NCBI GenBank assembly: GCA_937926025.1
Contig: CALANQ010000143.1
Coordinates: forward strand, 1-12,922
Source: an uncultured Acidimicrobiales bacterium
GTDB taxonomy: Bacteria; Actinomycetota; Acidimicrobiia; Acidimicrobiales; Iamiaceae
Reading direction: 5' to 3'
DNA length: 12,922 nt
Numbering within the stretch: position 1 is the stretch's first letter; each line of letters begins with the position of its first letter. Shown in pieces: positions 1 through 5,839 of the stretch. Under the pieces are notes generated by a model. The model saw only the letters and a list, made by a program, of their open reading frames with translations. It made no database searches and was not told the DNA's origin. The translations under genes were made by a program, and so were the position numbers.

Positions 1-1
1 G

Positions 2-1522
2 GGCATGGCTCCGGATCTGCCGTCGGCGTGGGAGGTGGGCGTCCTCATCGGCCCGCACACCGCGCCCGAGTTCCTGACCCCGGCCGGGCTCGACGCCCTG
101 TGGCGGACCACCTGGGGCGTCGACGCCAACTCGGCCCGCACCGGGGTGCGGCTGCTCGGCCCCAAGCCGCGCTGGGCCCGCCCCGACGGCGGCGACGCCG
201 GGCTCCACCCGTCGAACATCCACGACACCGGCTACGCCATCGGCTCGGTGGACCTCACCGGCGACATGCCCGTGGTGCTGGGCCCCGACGGGCCCAGCCT
301 CGGCGGCTTCGTCTGCCCGGCGGTGGTGGCCGAGCCGGAGCGCTGGAAGCTGGGCCAGGTCCGCCCGGGTGACACCCTGCGCCTCGTCCCGTGGACGCTG
401 GCCCAGGCCGAGGAGTCCGGCGAGCGGCGCCGGGCCTGGCTGGAGCGGGCCACCGACCGGATCGAGCCGGTTGCCCGGCCGGGGTGGAACGGCGCCCTCG
501 TCCGGGCGGCGCAGCCGGGCACCGGGGTGATCGCCCGCGACGAGGCCACCGATGCGCCGGCCATCACCTACCGCCAGGCCGGCGACCGCTTCTTCCTGGT
601 GGAGTTCGGCGAGATGGCGCTGGACCTGCAGCTGCGGCTCCGGGTGCAGGCGCTGGACCGCTGGGTGCGCCAGCACCTCGGCCCCGGCCTGGTCGACGCC
701 ACCACCGGGGTGCGCTCGCTGCTGATCCAGGTGGACGGCCGGCGCCTCACCACCACGGCGGCGCTCACCGCGGTGCGCCAGGCCTGCGCCGACCTGGGCG
801 ACCTGGCCGACGAGGCGTTCCCGTCACGGATCGTGCACCTGCCGCTGTCGTGGGACGACCCCGCCACCCGGGAGGCCATCGAGCGGTACATGAACGGCGT
901 CCGGGCCGATGCGCCGTGGTGCCCGTGGAACATCGAGTTCATCCGCCGCATCAACGGGCTGGAGTCCGTCGACGACGTGCACCGCACCGTGTTCGACGCG
1001 TCGTACCTGGTGCTGGGGCTGGGTGACGTCTACTTGGGCGCACCGCTGGCCACGCCGCTCGACCCCCGCCACCGCCTGGTCACCACCAAGTACAACCCGG
1101 CCCGCACCTGGACGGCGGAGAACTCGGTGGGCATCGGCGGCTCGTACCTGTGCATCTACGGCATGGAGGGGCCGGGCGGGTACCAGTTCGTGGGCCGCAC
1201 GGTGCAGGTCTGGAACCGTGACGGCCTCGGGCCCCACTTCACCGAGCCGTGGCTGCTGCGCCCGTTCGACCAGCTCCGCTGGCACGCCGTCTCGGCCGAC
1301 GACCTGCTCGGCCTCCGGGAGCAGCAGGCGGCGGGGGAGCTGGCCATCGAGATCGAGGAGACGTCCTTCCGGCTCCGGGACCACGAGCGGTTCCTGGCCG
1401 ACGAGGCGGACTCGATCGAGGCGTTCCGCACCACGCAGCGAGCCGCCTTCGCCGCGGAGCGCCAGGCGTGGGCCGAGGCGGGGGAGTTCGGGGACCTGGA
1501 CGACGAGATGGAGGCGCCGTGA
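2..1522 (+). CDS. Urea/guanidine carboxylase, C-terminal carboxyltransferase part (5' end outside window)
   Basis: Biotin-dependent carboxylase that makes allophanate from urea, or carboxyguanidine from guanidine. Numbering starts at the ATG at position 5, but the frame is open to the window edge and the first residues are already inside a domain, so this is a partial gene. Residues about 10-130 are the C-terminal half of the KipA/AHS2 domain, with HPSNIHD at 69-74, a TGDMP stretch at 85-89 and GPSLGGFVCP at 96-105. Residues about 187-410 are the KipI/AHS1 domain, with GIGGSYLCIYGMEGPGGYQF at 376-395. The AHS2-AHS1 order is that of the carboxyltransferase region of urea carboxylase. The tail (about 455-495, ADSIEAF and AAERQAW) matches the linker that normally leads into a biotinyl carrier domain, but the gene stops at 505 with no EAMKM-like biotin site. 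The next gene overlaps the stop codon. Family assignment is secure; urea versus guanidine is not. Confidence 0.9.
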   Translation, partial: GMAPDLPSAWEVGVLIGPHTAPEFLTPAGLDALWRTTWGVDANSARTGVRLLGPKPRWARPDGGDAGLHPSNIHDTGYAIGSVDLTGDMPVVLGPDGPSLGGFVCPAVVAEPERWKLGQVRPGDTLRLVPWTLAQAEESGERRRAWLERATDRIEPVARPGWNGALVRAAQPGTGVIARDEATDAPAITYRQAGDRFFLVEFGEMALDLQLRLRVQALDRWVRQHLGPGLVDATTGVRSLLIQVDGRRLTTTAALTAVRQACADLGDLADEAFPSRIVHLPLSWDDPATREAIERYMNGVRADAPWCPWNIEFIRRINGLESVDDVHRTVFDASYLVLGLGDVYLGAPLATPLDPRHRLVTTKYNPARTWTAENSVGIGGSYLCIYGMEGPGGYQFVGRTVQVWNRDGLGPHFTEPWLLRPFDQLRWHAVSADDLLGLREQQAAGELAIEIEETSFRLRDHERFLADEADSIEAFRTTQRAAFAAERQAWAEAGEFGDLDDEMEAP

Positions 1523-2856
1523 CGGCGATGGAAGCGGTGGAGCGGTCCCTGGCGGCGATCGCGGCGCAAGGACGAGACGGGATCTGGATCTCCCTGGTGG
1601 AGCCCGAGGCGGCCCGAGCGCGGGCGGCCGAGGTCGACCGGCGCGTGGCCGCCGGCGAGGACCTGCCGCTGGCGGGCCGGACGCTGGCGGTGAAGGACAA
1701 CATCGACGTGGCCGGCCTGCCCACCACGGCCGGCTGCCCGGCGTACGCCTTCCAGCCCGAGACCGATGCCCCGGTGGTGCGAGCCCTGCTCGACGCCGGT
1801 GCGGTGGTGATGGGCAAGACCAACATGGACCAGTTCGCCACCGGTCTGGTCGGGGTGCGCTCGCCGTACGGCGTGACACCGAACGTCCGCTGGCCCGGCC
1901 TGATCTCGGGCGGCTCCAGCTCCGGTTCGGCGGCCGCCATCGCCGCCGGGATGGTGGACCTGGCCCTCGGCACCGACACCGCCGGGTCCGGTCGGGTGCC
2001 GGCGGCGGCCAACGCCCTGGTCGGCGTCAAGCCCACCCGGGGCCGCCTCAGCATGGGCGGGGTCGTCCCCGCCTGCCGCTCGCTCGACTGCGTGTCGGTG
2101 CTGGCCGAGACGGTCGAGCTGGCCTCGCTGGCGGCGGACATCGCGTCGTCCACCCCGGTGGGCGACGAGGACCCGTGGCGACGCACCCCAGACGAGCTCC
2201 CGGCCCCAGACCCGGCCCGCGGCCTGCGGATCGGCGTGCCGTCCGCCGCCAGCCTCACGTTCGACGGCGACCCCGACGGCGCGTCCCGGTTCGACGCCGC
2301 CACCCGCTCGGTGCTGGCCGCCGAGGCCGCCGACGGCGGCTCCGTGCCGGTGGACCTGGCCCCGTTCCTGGCCGTGGCCCGCCTGCTCTACGAGGGCGCG
2401 TTCGTGGCCGAGCGGTACGACGCCGTGGGCGGCTTCATCGAGGCCCACCGGGACGCCGTGGACCCCGTGGTGCGCGACATCGTCCTGCGGGCCGGGCAGC
2501 TCCGGGCGTTCGAGGTGTTCCGCGACCAGACCGAGGTCGCCCACCACGCCCGCTCGCTGGCCCGGGTGTGGGACCGCATCGACGTGCTGGTGGTGCCCAG
2601 CGTCCCTCGCCTCCCCACCGTGGCCGAGGTGGAGGCCGAGCCGATCGACGTCAACGCCATGGTCGGGACGTACACCAACTTCGTGAACCTGCTCGACCTC
2701 GCTGCCGTCACCATCCCGGTCCCGACCGCACTCGATGGTCCGGACCATCCGCCCACCAGCGTCACCCTCATCGGCCCGGCCTGGTCCGATGCGCTCCTCG
2801 CCGGCGTCGCTGCGGGCGTGGCTTCCTCCGCCGCCGCGCCCGCCGTCCTGGCGTAG
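1519..2856 (+). CDS. atzF: Allophanate hydrolase, amidase-signature domain only
   Basis: Amidase-signature hydrolase expected to cleave allophanate to ammonia and CO2 in the cytoplasm after the carboxylase encoded just upstream. From the GTG start it has 445 residues. Lys59 lies in AVKDNID, the cis-Ser is Ser133 in GGSSSGS, and the nucleophile is Ser157 in GTDTAGSGR. The 24-residue gap between the two serines equals that in fatty acid amide hydrolase. NFVNLLDLAAVTIP near residue 400 is typical of allophanate hydrolases. GTG at 1519 was chosen because it overlaps the preceding stop (GTGA) and lies four bases after GGAGG at 1510-1514; ATG at 1528 is the alternative. Usual length is about 600 residues, with a C-terminal domain of roughly 150 that handles N-carboxycarbamate; that domain is absent here. 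The gene symbol is by family and context. Another amidase of the same fold cannot be fully excluded. Confidence 0.88.
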   Translation: MTAMEAVERSLAAIAAQGRDGIWISLVEPEAARARAAEVDRRVAAGEDLPLAGRTLAVKDNIDVAGLPTTAGCPAYAFQPETDAPVVRALLDAGAVVMGKTNMDQFATGLVGVRSPYGVTPNVRWPGLISGGSSSGSAAAIAAGMVDLALGTDTAGSGRVPAAANALVGVKPTRGRLSMGGVVPACRSLDCVSVLAETVELASLAADIASSTPVGDEDPWRRTPDELPAPDPARGLRIGVPSAASLTFDGDPDGASRFDAATRSVLAAEAADGGSVPVDLAPFLAVARLLYEGAFVAERYDAVGGFIEAHRDAVDPVVRDIVLRAGQLRAFEVFRDQTEVAHHARSLARVWDRIDVLVVPSVPRLPTVAEVEAEPIDVNAMVGTYTNFVNLLDLAAVTIPVPTALDGPDHPPTSVTLIGPAWSDALLAGVAAGVASSAAAPAVLA

Positions 2857-2870
2857 GTCCGCCCGGACCC

Positions 2871-2902
2871 TTGACCCCGTACCGGGGTACGGCCCGTAGC
2901 GT
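2871..2902 (+). promoter_or_regulatory. MerR-type promoter/operator of the merR-like gene
   Basis: The -35 TTGACC (2871-2876) and -10 TAGCGT (2897-2902) are 20 bp apart, the over-long spacing typical of MerR-controlled promoters. The spacer contains the dyad CCGTACCGGGGTACGG (2877-2892): 7-bp arms around a central GG. Transcription would start about 2908-2910, at the regulator's own ATG, implying autoregulation and a leaderless mRNA. Confidence 0.85.
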
Positions 2903-2909
2903 GATGCGC

Positions 2910-3305
2910 ATGTCGGTGCGCACCATCGGCCAGGCCGCCGAGGCGGCCGGCATCAACGTCGAGACCATCCGGTACTACGAGCGGCGCGGGCTCATCGAGC
3001 AGCCGCCGAGCTCGGGGCAGGGCTACCGCCACTACGACGATGCCGTGCTGTGGCGCCTGTCGTTCATCCGCCGGGCCAAGGACCTCGGCTTCACGCTCGC
3101 CGAGATCGCCGGGCTGCTGGAGACCGACGGCACCGGCGTCCGTTCCTCGGGCGCGGTGCTGGCCGCCGCCGGTTCCCGGCTGGCCGCCGTGGAGCAGGAG
3201 ATCACCGACCTCGAGGCCACCCGGGTCCGCCTGCGCTCGCTCCTGGTCCTCTGCGCCGACGACGACGCCGGCTGCCTGGACCTCGACCACCCCTGCCTCG
3301 CCTGA
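2910..3305 (+). CDS. MerR-family transcriptional regulator, probably metal- or thiol-responsive
   Basis: 131-residue DNA-binding activator. Residues 4-42 form the MerR winged helix (TIGQAAEAAG, then ETIRYYERRGLI and a GYRHY wing), 43-75 the second helical part (DLGFTLAEIAGLL), and about 80-113 the dimerisation coiled coil. The C-terminal loop carries Cys115, Cys122 and Cys129, each seven apart, with His127 between the last two. Ser79 falls where CueR has Ser77 and mercury MerR has Cys82. That residue suggests monovalent-ion or thiol chemistry rather than a Zn/Hg site, but the cysteine spacing matches no sensor I know exactly. ATG 2910 was chosen because the promoter predicts a start there; ATG 2904 is in frame but overlaps the predicted promoter-to-start gap. 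The promoter spacer dyad is repeated before the next gene, making thioredoxin a predicted target. Family assignment is certain; the ligand is unknown. Confidence 0.92.
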   Translation: MSVRTIGQAAEAAGINVETIRYYERRGLIEQPPSSGQGYRHYDDAVLWRLSFIRRAKDLGFTLAEIAGLLETDGTGVRSSGAVLAAAGSRLAAVEQEITDLEATRVRLRSLLVLCADDDAGCLDLDHPCLA

Positions 3306-3314
3306 TCCGATGGG

Positions 3315-3346
3315 TTGACTCCGTACCGGGGTACGGGTCGTACGGT
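3315..3346 (+). promoter_or_regulatory. MerR-type promoter/operator of the thioredoxin gene
   Basis: The -35 TTGACT (3315-3320) and -10 TACGGT (3341-3346) are separated by 20 bp. The spacer dyad CCGTACCGGGGTACGG (3321-3336) is base-for-base identical to that before the MerR gene at 2877-2892. The predicted start coincides with the ATG at 3353. This is strong sequence evidence that the upstream MerR protein activates this gene. Confidence 0.87.
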
Positions 3347-3352
3347 CCGGCG

Positions 3353-3724
3353 ATGAGCACGATGCACGACCTCCCCCCCCCCTCCACTCCGCCCCGATCC
3401 GGGCGGGTCGACCGCCTGGCGTCGGCCACGTTCGACGAGGTGATCGCCACCTCGGACCGGCCGGTGCTCGTGGACTTCACCGCCACCTGGTGCCCGCCGT
3501 GCAAGCAGCTCACCCCGGTGCTGCACGCCCTGGCTGCCGAACAGGCCGACCGGCTGCGCATCGTGGAGGTCGACATCGACGAGAGCCCGGACCTGGCCCG
3601 GCGCCACCAGGTGCTGAGCGCGCCGACGATGGTCCTCTACGTCGGTGTGGAGCCCGTCGTGGCGCTGGTGGGTGCCCGCGGCCGAGCCCGGCTGCTCGAG
3701 GACCTGGCCCCGTTCCTCCCCTGA
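3353..3724 (+). CDS. Thioredoxin with a CPPC active site
   Basis: 123-residue thiol-disulfide oxidoreductase with no signal peptide, so cytoplasmic. Residues about 1-17 are a Pro/Ser/Thr-rich extension. The thioredoxin fold follows: VLVDFTATWCPPCK at 38-51 with redox cysteines 47 and 50, VDIDESPDLARRHQV around 73-87, and cis-proline Pro91 in SAPTMVLY. The active site is CPPC rather than the usual CGPC, which in the family tends to alter redox potential. ATG 3353 matches the predicted transcription start; ATG 3362 is a second in-frame choice. A run of ten C (3373-3382) lies in codons 7-10, encoding Leu-Pro-Pro-Pro, and is a possible slippage or sequencing-error site; the present frame is intact through the fold. 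With the regulator upstream it forms a two-promoter metal/thiol-stress unit, by inference. Confidence 0.92.
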   Translation: MSTMHDLPPPSTPPRSGRVDRLASATFDEVIATSDRPVLVDFTATWCPPCKQLTPVLHALAAEQADRLRIVEVDIDESPDLARRHQVLSAPTMVLYVGVEPVVALVGARGRARLLEDLAPFLP

Positions 3725-3729
3725 GCGCG

Positions 3730-3763
3730 GCCGGCCGGGTGGCTCGGGGCGGGCTCGGCCGGC
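3730..3763 (+). terminator. Possible terminator after the thioredoxin gene
   Basis: The 8-bp arms GCCGGCCG (3730-3737) and CGGCCGGC (3756-3763) flank an 18-base GC-rich loop, starting six bases after the thioredoxin stop. There is no T-tract. The position suits a terminator, but in DNA this GC-rich such a stem is weak evidence. Confidence 0.3.
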
Positions 3764-3786
3764 GATCGGCGGATGTCGGCGGGTGT

Positions 3787-3906
3787 TCAGCGGCCGATCA
3801 CGTCCGCGATGTGCTCGGCCTCGGCCTGGGTGAGGTCGCCCGAGATCACGAAGGTGTCCGACGCCAGGCCCTTGCCGTTGACGGTCGGCGCGGAGACGCC
3901 CCGACC
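3787..3906 (-). pseudogene. Headless 3' gene remnant, SecD P1-head-like C terminus
   Basis: Reading the minus strand to the TGA at 3787-3789 gives about 39 residues with protein-like composition: a VSAPTVNGKG segment, then FVISGDLTQAEAEHIADVIG and a final Arg. The order of an APxVN strand, an ISGDLT turn and an AEAxxIAxxI helix resembles the P1-head segment of SecD and of stand-alone proteins with that domain. The only in-frame candidate starts in this stretch are internal GTG codons (3847-3849, 3799-3801), so no complete domain is encoded. The stretch lies directly downstream of the acyl-CoA dehydrogenase stop in a different frame. The simplest reading is the surviving tail of a deleted or rearranged gene. 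The family call is from memory of the pattern and is tentative; chance coding in high-GC DNA is the alternative. Confidence 0.35.
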
Positions 3907-3916
3907 CGATGCCGGC

Positions 3917-5170
3917 CTAGTTCTTGAGGATGTCCTTGAAGGGGGACTTGGAGTCGATGCCGGGCTCCTTGGGGAGGCCCAGGACGCGCTCGCTGATGAT
4001 GTTGCGGAGCGTCTCGTCGGAGCCGCCGGCGATGCGCATGCCCGGGGTGCCGCACACGAAGGTGGACCAGGCGTAGGTGCCCCACTCGCCCGAGTCGGCG
4101 ATGAGGCGGGGCCCCAGGACCTTGGCCACGAACTCGGCGGTGGCGGTGAGGTTGTTGGTGAGCATGAGCTTGCCGAGGGACAGCTCGGGGCCGGGGATGC
4201 CGGTCTTCTTCAGCTGCTCGGCGGCCCGCTGGTTGGTGTACTTCGCCACCTGGAAGCCGGTGTAGAGGCGGGCCAGCTCGTCGCGCAGGACCGGATCCTC
4301 GTCGACGCCGAAGTGCTCCATCATCTGGATGAGCCGGGAGGCGCTGGCCAGGCCCATGCCTCCGCCGCCACCCCCGCCGCCGATGGACGCCCGTTCGTTC
4401 ATGAGGGTGGTGAGCGCCACGGTCCAGCCCTGGTTCACGTCGCCGAGGCGGTGGTGGTCCGGCACGCGGACCTCGTCGAAGAACACCTCGTTGAAGGCCG
4501 CGCCGCCGGTCATCTGGCGCAGCGGTCGGACGGTGACACCGGGAGCGTGCATGTCGACCACGAACCCGGTGAGGCCCTTGTGCTTGGGCAGGTCGGGGTC
4601 GGTGCGGCAGATGATCTCGCCGACGTCGGAGTAGTGGGCGCCGGAGGTCCACACCTTCTGGCCGCTGATGATCCACTCGTCGCCGTCGCGCTCGGCCTTG
4701 GTGGTGAGCCCGGCCAGGTCGGAGCCGGCGCCGGGCTCGCTGAAGAGCTGGCAGCCGACCAGCTTCCCGGAGCGCATCGGGTTCAGGTACGCCTTCGTCT
4801 CGTCGGTGCCGTGGGCGAGGATCGTGGGCACCACCATGCCGAAGCCGATGCCGAAGAAGCCCTGGTTGGGCAGCTCGTAGCGGGCTTCGAGGCCGCGGAA
4901 GGCGTGCTCGTAGGCGACCGGCAGGCCTCGACCTCCCAGCTCGGTGGGGCCGGCGATCCAGTGGAGCCCGGCATCGGCTTTGGTGCCGAGCCACGCCTTG
5001 GCCTCGGCCAGCTGCCGGGCCTCCTCCTCGGGGGTGACCTCCTCGAACAGGGCGACATCGTCGTCGCCCTGACCCCAGACGAACTCGGTGGCGGCGGGCT
5101 TCGGGCGAGCGTTGGCGTCGAGGAAGGCGGTGGCCTCGGCCTTGAACTCGTCCAGCGTGAGATCGGTCAT
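3917..5170 (-). CDS. Acyl-CoA dehydrogenase (FadE-like)
   Basis: 417-residue flavoprotein that would oxidise an acyl-CoA at the alpha-beta bond and pass electrons to electron-transfer flavoprotein. The N-terminal helical domain runs to about 120. The beta domain begins near QLFSEPGAGSD (141-151) and continues through ISGQKVWTSGA (168-178) and the TGFVVDM strand. The C-terminal helical domain ends with GGSDETLRNIISERVLGLP (382-400). The usual catalytic YEG position reads AGG, but Glu259 in LMNERASI sits in the helix that carries the base in isovaleryl- and long-chain dehydrogenases, so the enzyme is probably active. A run of eight glycines (264-271) follows. The ATG at 5168-5170 was chosen because AGGGGAA lies just upstream; an ATG seven codons earlier would place that site inside the gene. 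A TetR-like palindrome lies 20 bp upstream. The acyl substrate cannot be read from sequence. Confidence 0.93.
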   Translation of the reverse strand: MTDLTLDEFKAEATAFLDANARPKPAATEFVWGQGDDDVALFEEVTPEEEARQLAEAKAWLGTKADAGLHWIAGPTELGGRGLPVAYEHAFRGLEARYELPNQGFFGIGFGMVVPTILAHGTDETKAYLNPMRSGKLVGCQLFSEPGAGSDLAGLTTKAERDGDEWIISGQKVWTSGAHYSDVGEIICRTDPDLPKHKGLTGFVVDMHAPGVTVRPLRQMTGGAAFNEVFFDEVRVPDHHRLGDVNQGWTVALTTLMNERASIGGGGGGGGMGLASASRLIQMMEHFGVDEDPVLRDELARLYTGFQVAKYTNQRAAEQLKKTGIPGPELSLGKLMLTNNLTATAEFVAKVLGPRLIADSGEWGTYAWSTFVCGTPGMRIAGGSDETLRNIISERVLGLPKEPGIDSKSPFKDILKN

Positions 5171-5189
5171 CGTGGTTCCCCTGGTCGGC

Positions 5190-5209
5190 ACTTGACTGCT
5201 CGGTCAAGT
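5190..5209. promoter_or_regulatory. TetR-like operator palindrome in a divergent intergenic region
   Basis: Perfect 7-bp arms ACTTGAC (5190-5196) and GTCAAGT (5203-5209) around a 6-bp centre TGCTCG form a 20-bp dyad. Size and TTGACnnnnnnGTCAA core are like TetR/AcrR operators that often control fatty-acid and lipid genes in actinobacteria. It lies 20 bp before the acyl-CoA dehydrogenase start, on its minus-strand side, and about 100 bp before the divergent acidic gene. No TetR gene is in this window, so the regulator would be encoded elsewhere. Confidence 0.65.
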
Positions 5210-5245
5210 TATCCGGTTCCCGACCCGGAGGGGATCGAACCGCAA

Positions 5246-5293
5246 GGCGAGGGGTACCGGTCGGCATCCGGCCTCCCCGAGGCACCCCTCACC
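5246..5293 (+). promoter_or_regulatory. Imperfect inverted repeat upstream of the acidic protein gene
   Basis: GGCGAGGGGTACC (5246-5258) and GGCACCCCTCACC (5281-5293) can pair at 11 of 13 positions across a 22-base loop. It ends 19 bases before the ATG and just before the GGAG ribosome site at 5298-5301. It could be a leader hairpin or an operator; nothing further supports either. Confidence 0.3.
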
Positions 5294-5312
5294 GAACGGA
5301 GCAGTGAACCCC

Positions 5313-5780
5313 ATGGACATCGTGCGCAACGACGACGGCACCCTCGTGGTCCCGGTCGAGCCCGAGCGCGTGCGCGAGCCGAACGAGGACGGCGAGATGG
5401 TCGACGTGGCCGTCGACACCGGCCCCACCACGCGCGTCCTCCACCCCGGTGAGGGCGGCTACGACGAGGCCCTGGCCGAGTGGGACGCCCAGCAGAACCC
5501 CGACCGGGAGACGGCCGTGTCCACGAAGTCCGGGCGGGAGGAGGCGATGCACGTGGTGCACGCCGTGGCCGAGTCCCCCGACCACGCGGTGAAGCCGGCT
5601 GTGGCCGATCTCGACGACCCCGAGGCCAGCGGCGAGGCCCCCCGGCACGTGCTGGTCGGCGGCGTGCACAGCGTCCAGGACTTCGCCGCCGAGGTGGCCG
5701 AGGCCGAGGGCGGGGAGCCGCTGCCGGCCCACCAGGCCACGAAGATCATCGGCGAGGTCCTCGCCGAGATCGACGCCTGA
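5313..5780 (+). CDS. Acidic protein of unknown function
   Basis: 155-residue soluble protein that I do not recognise. It has no signal peptide, membrane segment or cysteine. Residues 1-35 are strand-like and acidic (DIVRNDDGTLVVPVEPERV); the middle (about 60-110) is polar with Asp, Glu and Pro and may be disordered; residues about 112-155 look ordered, with a VLVGGVHSVQDFAAEVAEAE segment and a final amphipathic helix (HQATKIIGEVLAEI). ATG 5313 was chosen because GGAG at 5298-5301 is 11 bases upstream; GTG 5304 is in frame but only two bases from that site. It is divergent from the acyl-CoA dehydrogenase, shares its operator-bearing intergenic region, and is followed by a strong hairpin, so it is probably transcribed alone. 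GC-rich codon use matches its neighbours. It is likely a real gene, given its length and defined signals. Confidence 0.75.
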   Translation: MDIVRNDDGTLVVPVEPERVREPNEDGEMVDVAVDTGPTTRVLHPGEGGYDEALAEWDAQQNPDRETAVSTKSGREEAMHVVHAVAESPDHAVKPAVADLDDPEASGEAPRHVLVGGVHSVQDFAAEVAEAEGGEPLPAHQATKIIGEVLAEIDA

Positions 5781-5798
5781 CGCCGCGCGAAACCGAAC

Positions 5799-5832
5799 GG
5801 CCCTGGTCAGGACCCGTCCCCTGACCAGGGCC
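5799..5832 (+). terminator. Strong hairpin terminator
   Basis: Perfect 13-bp arms GGCCCTGGTCAGG (5799-5811) and CCTGACCAGGGCC (5820-5832) close an 8-base loop, 18 bases after the stop of the acidic protein gene. There is no T-run, which is common for actinobacterial terminators. It isolates the following MMPL unit from upstream transcription. Confidence 0.8.
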
Positions 5833-5839
5833 TCGGCGC

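Noticed and set aside
5..7. ATG near the left edge as the true start of the carboxylase gene
   Set aside because: The frame is open before it and the encoded sequence begins in the middle of the AHS2 domain, so the gene starts outside the window.
1156..2748. Long minus-strand frame over the carboxylase and hydrolase genes
   Set aside because: Antisense shadow: the plus-strand genes carry intact catalytic motifs and the minus frame shows none.
3773..5452. Long plus-strand frame opposite the acyl-CoA dehydrogenase
   Set aside because: The minus strand encodes a clear dehydrogenase with all family motifs; the plus frame is low-complexity shadow sequence.
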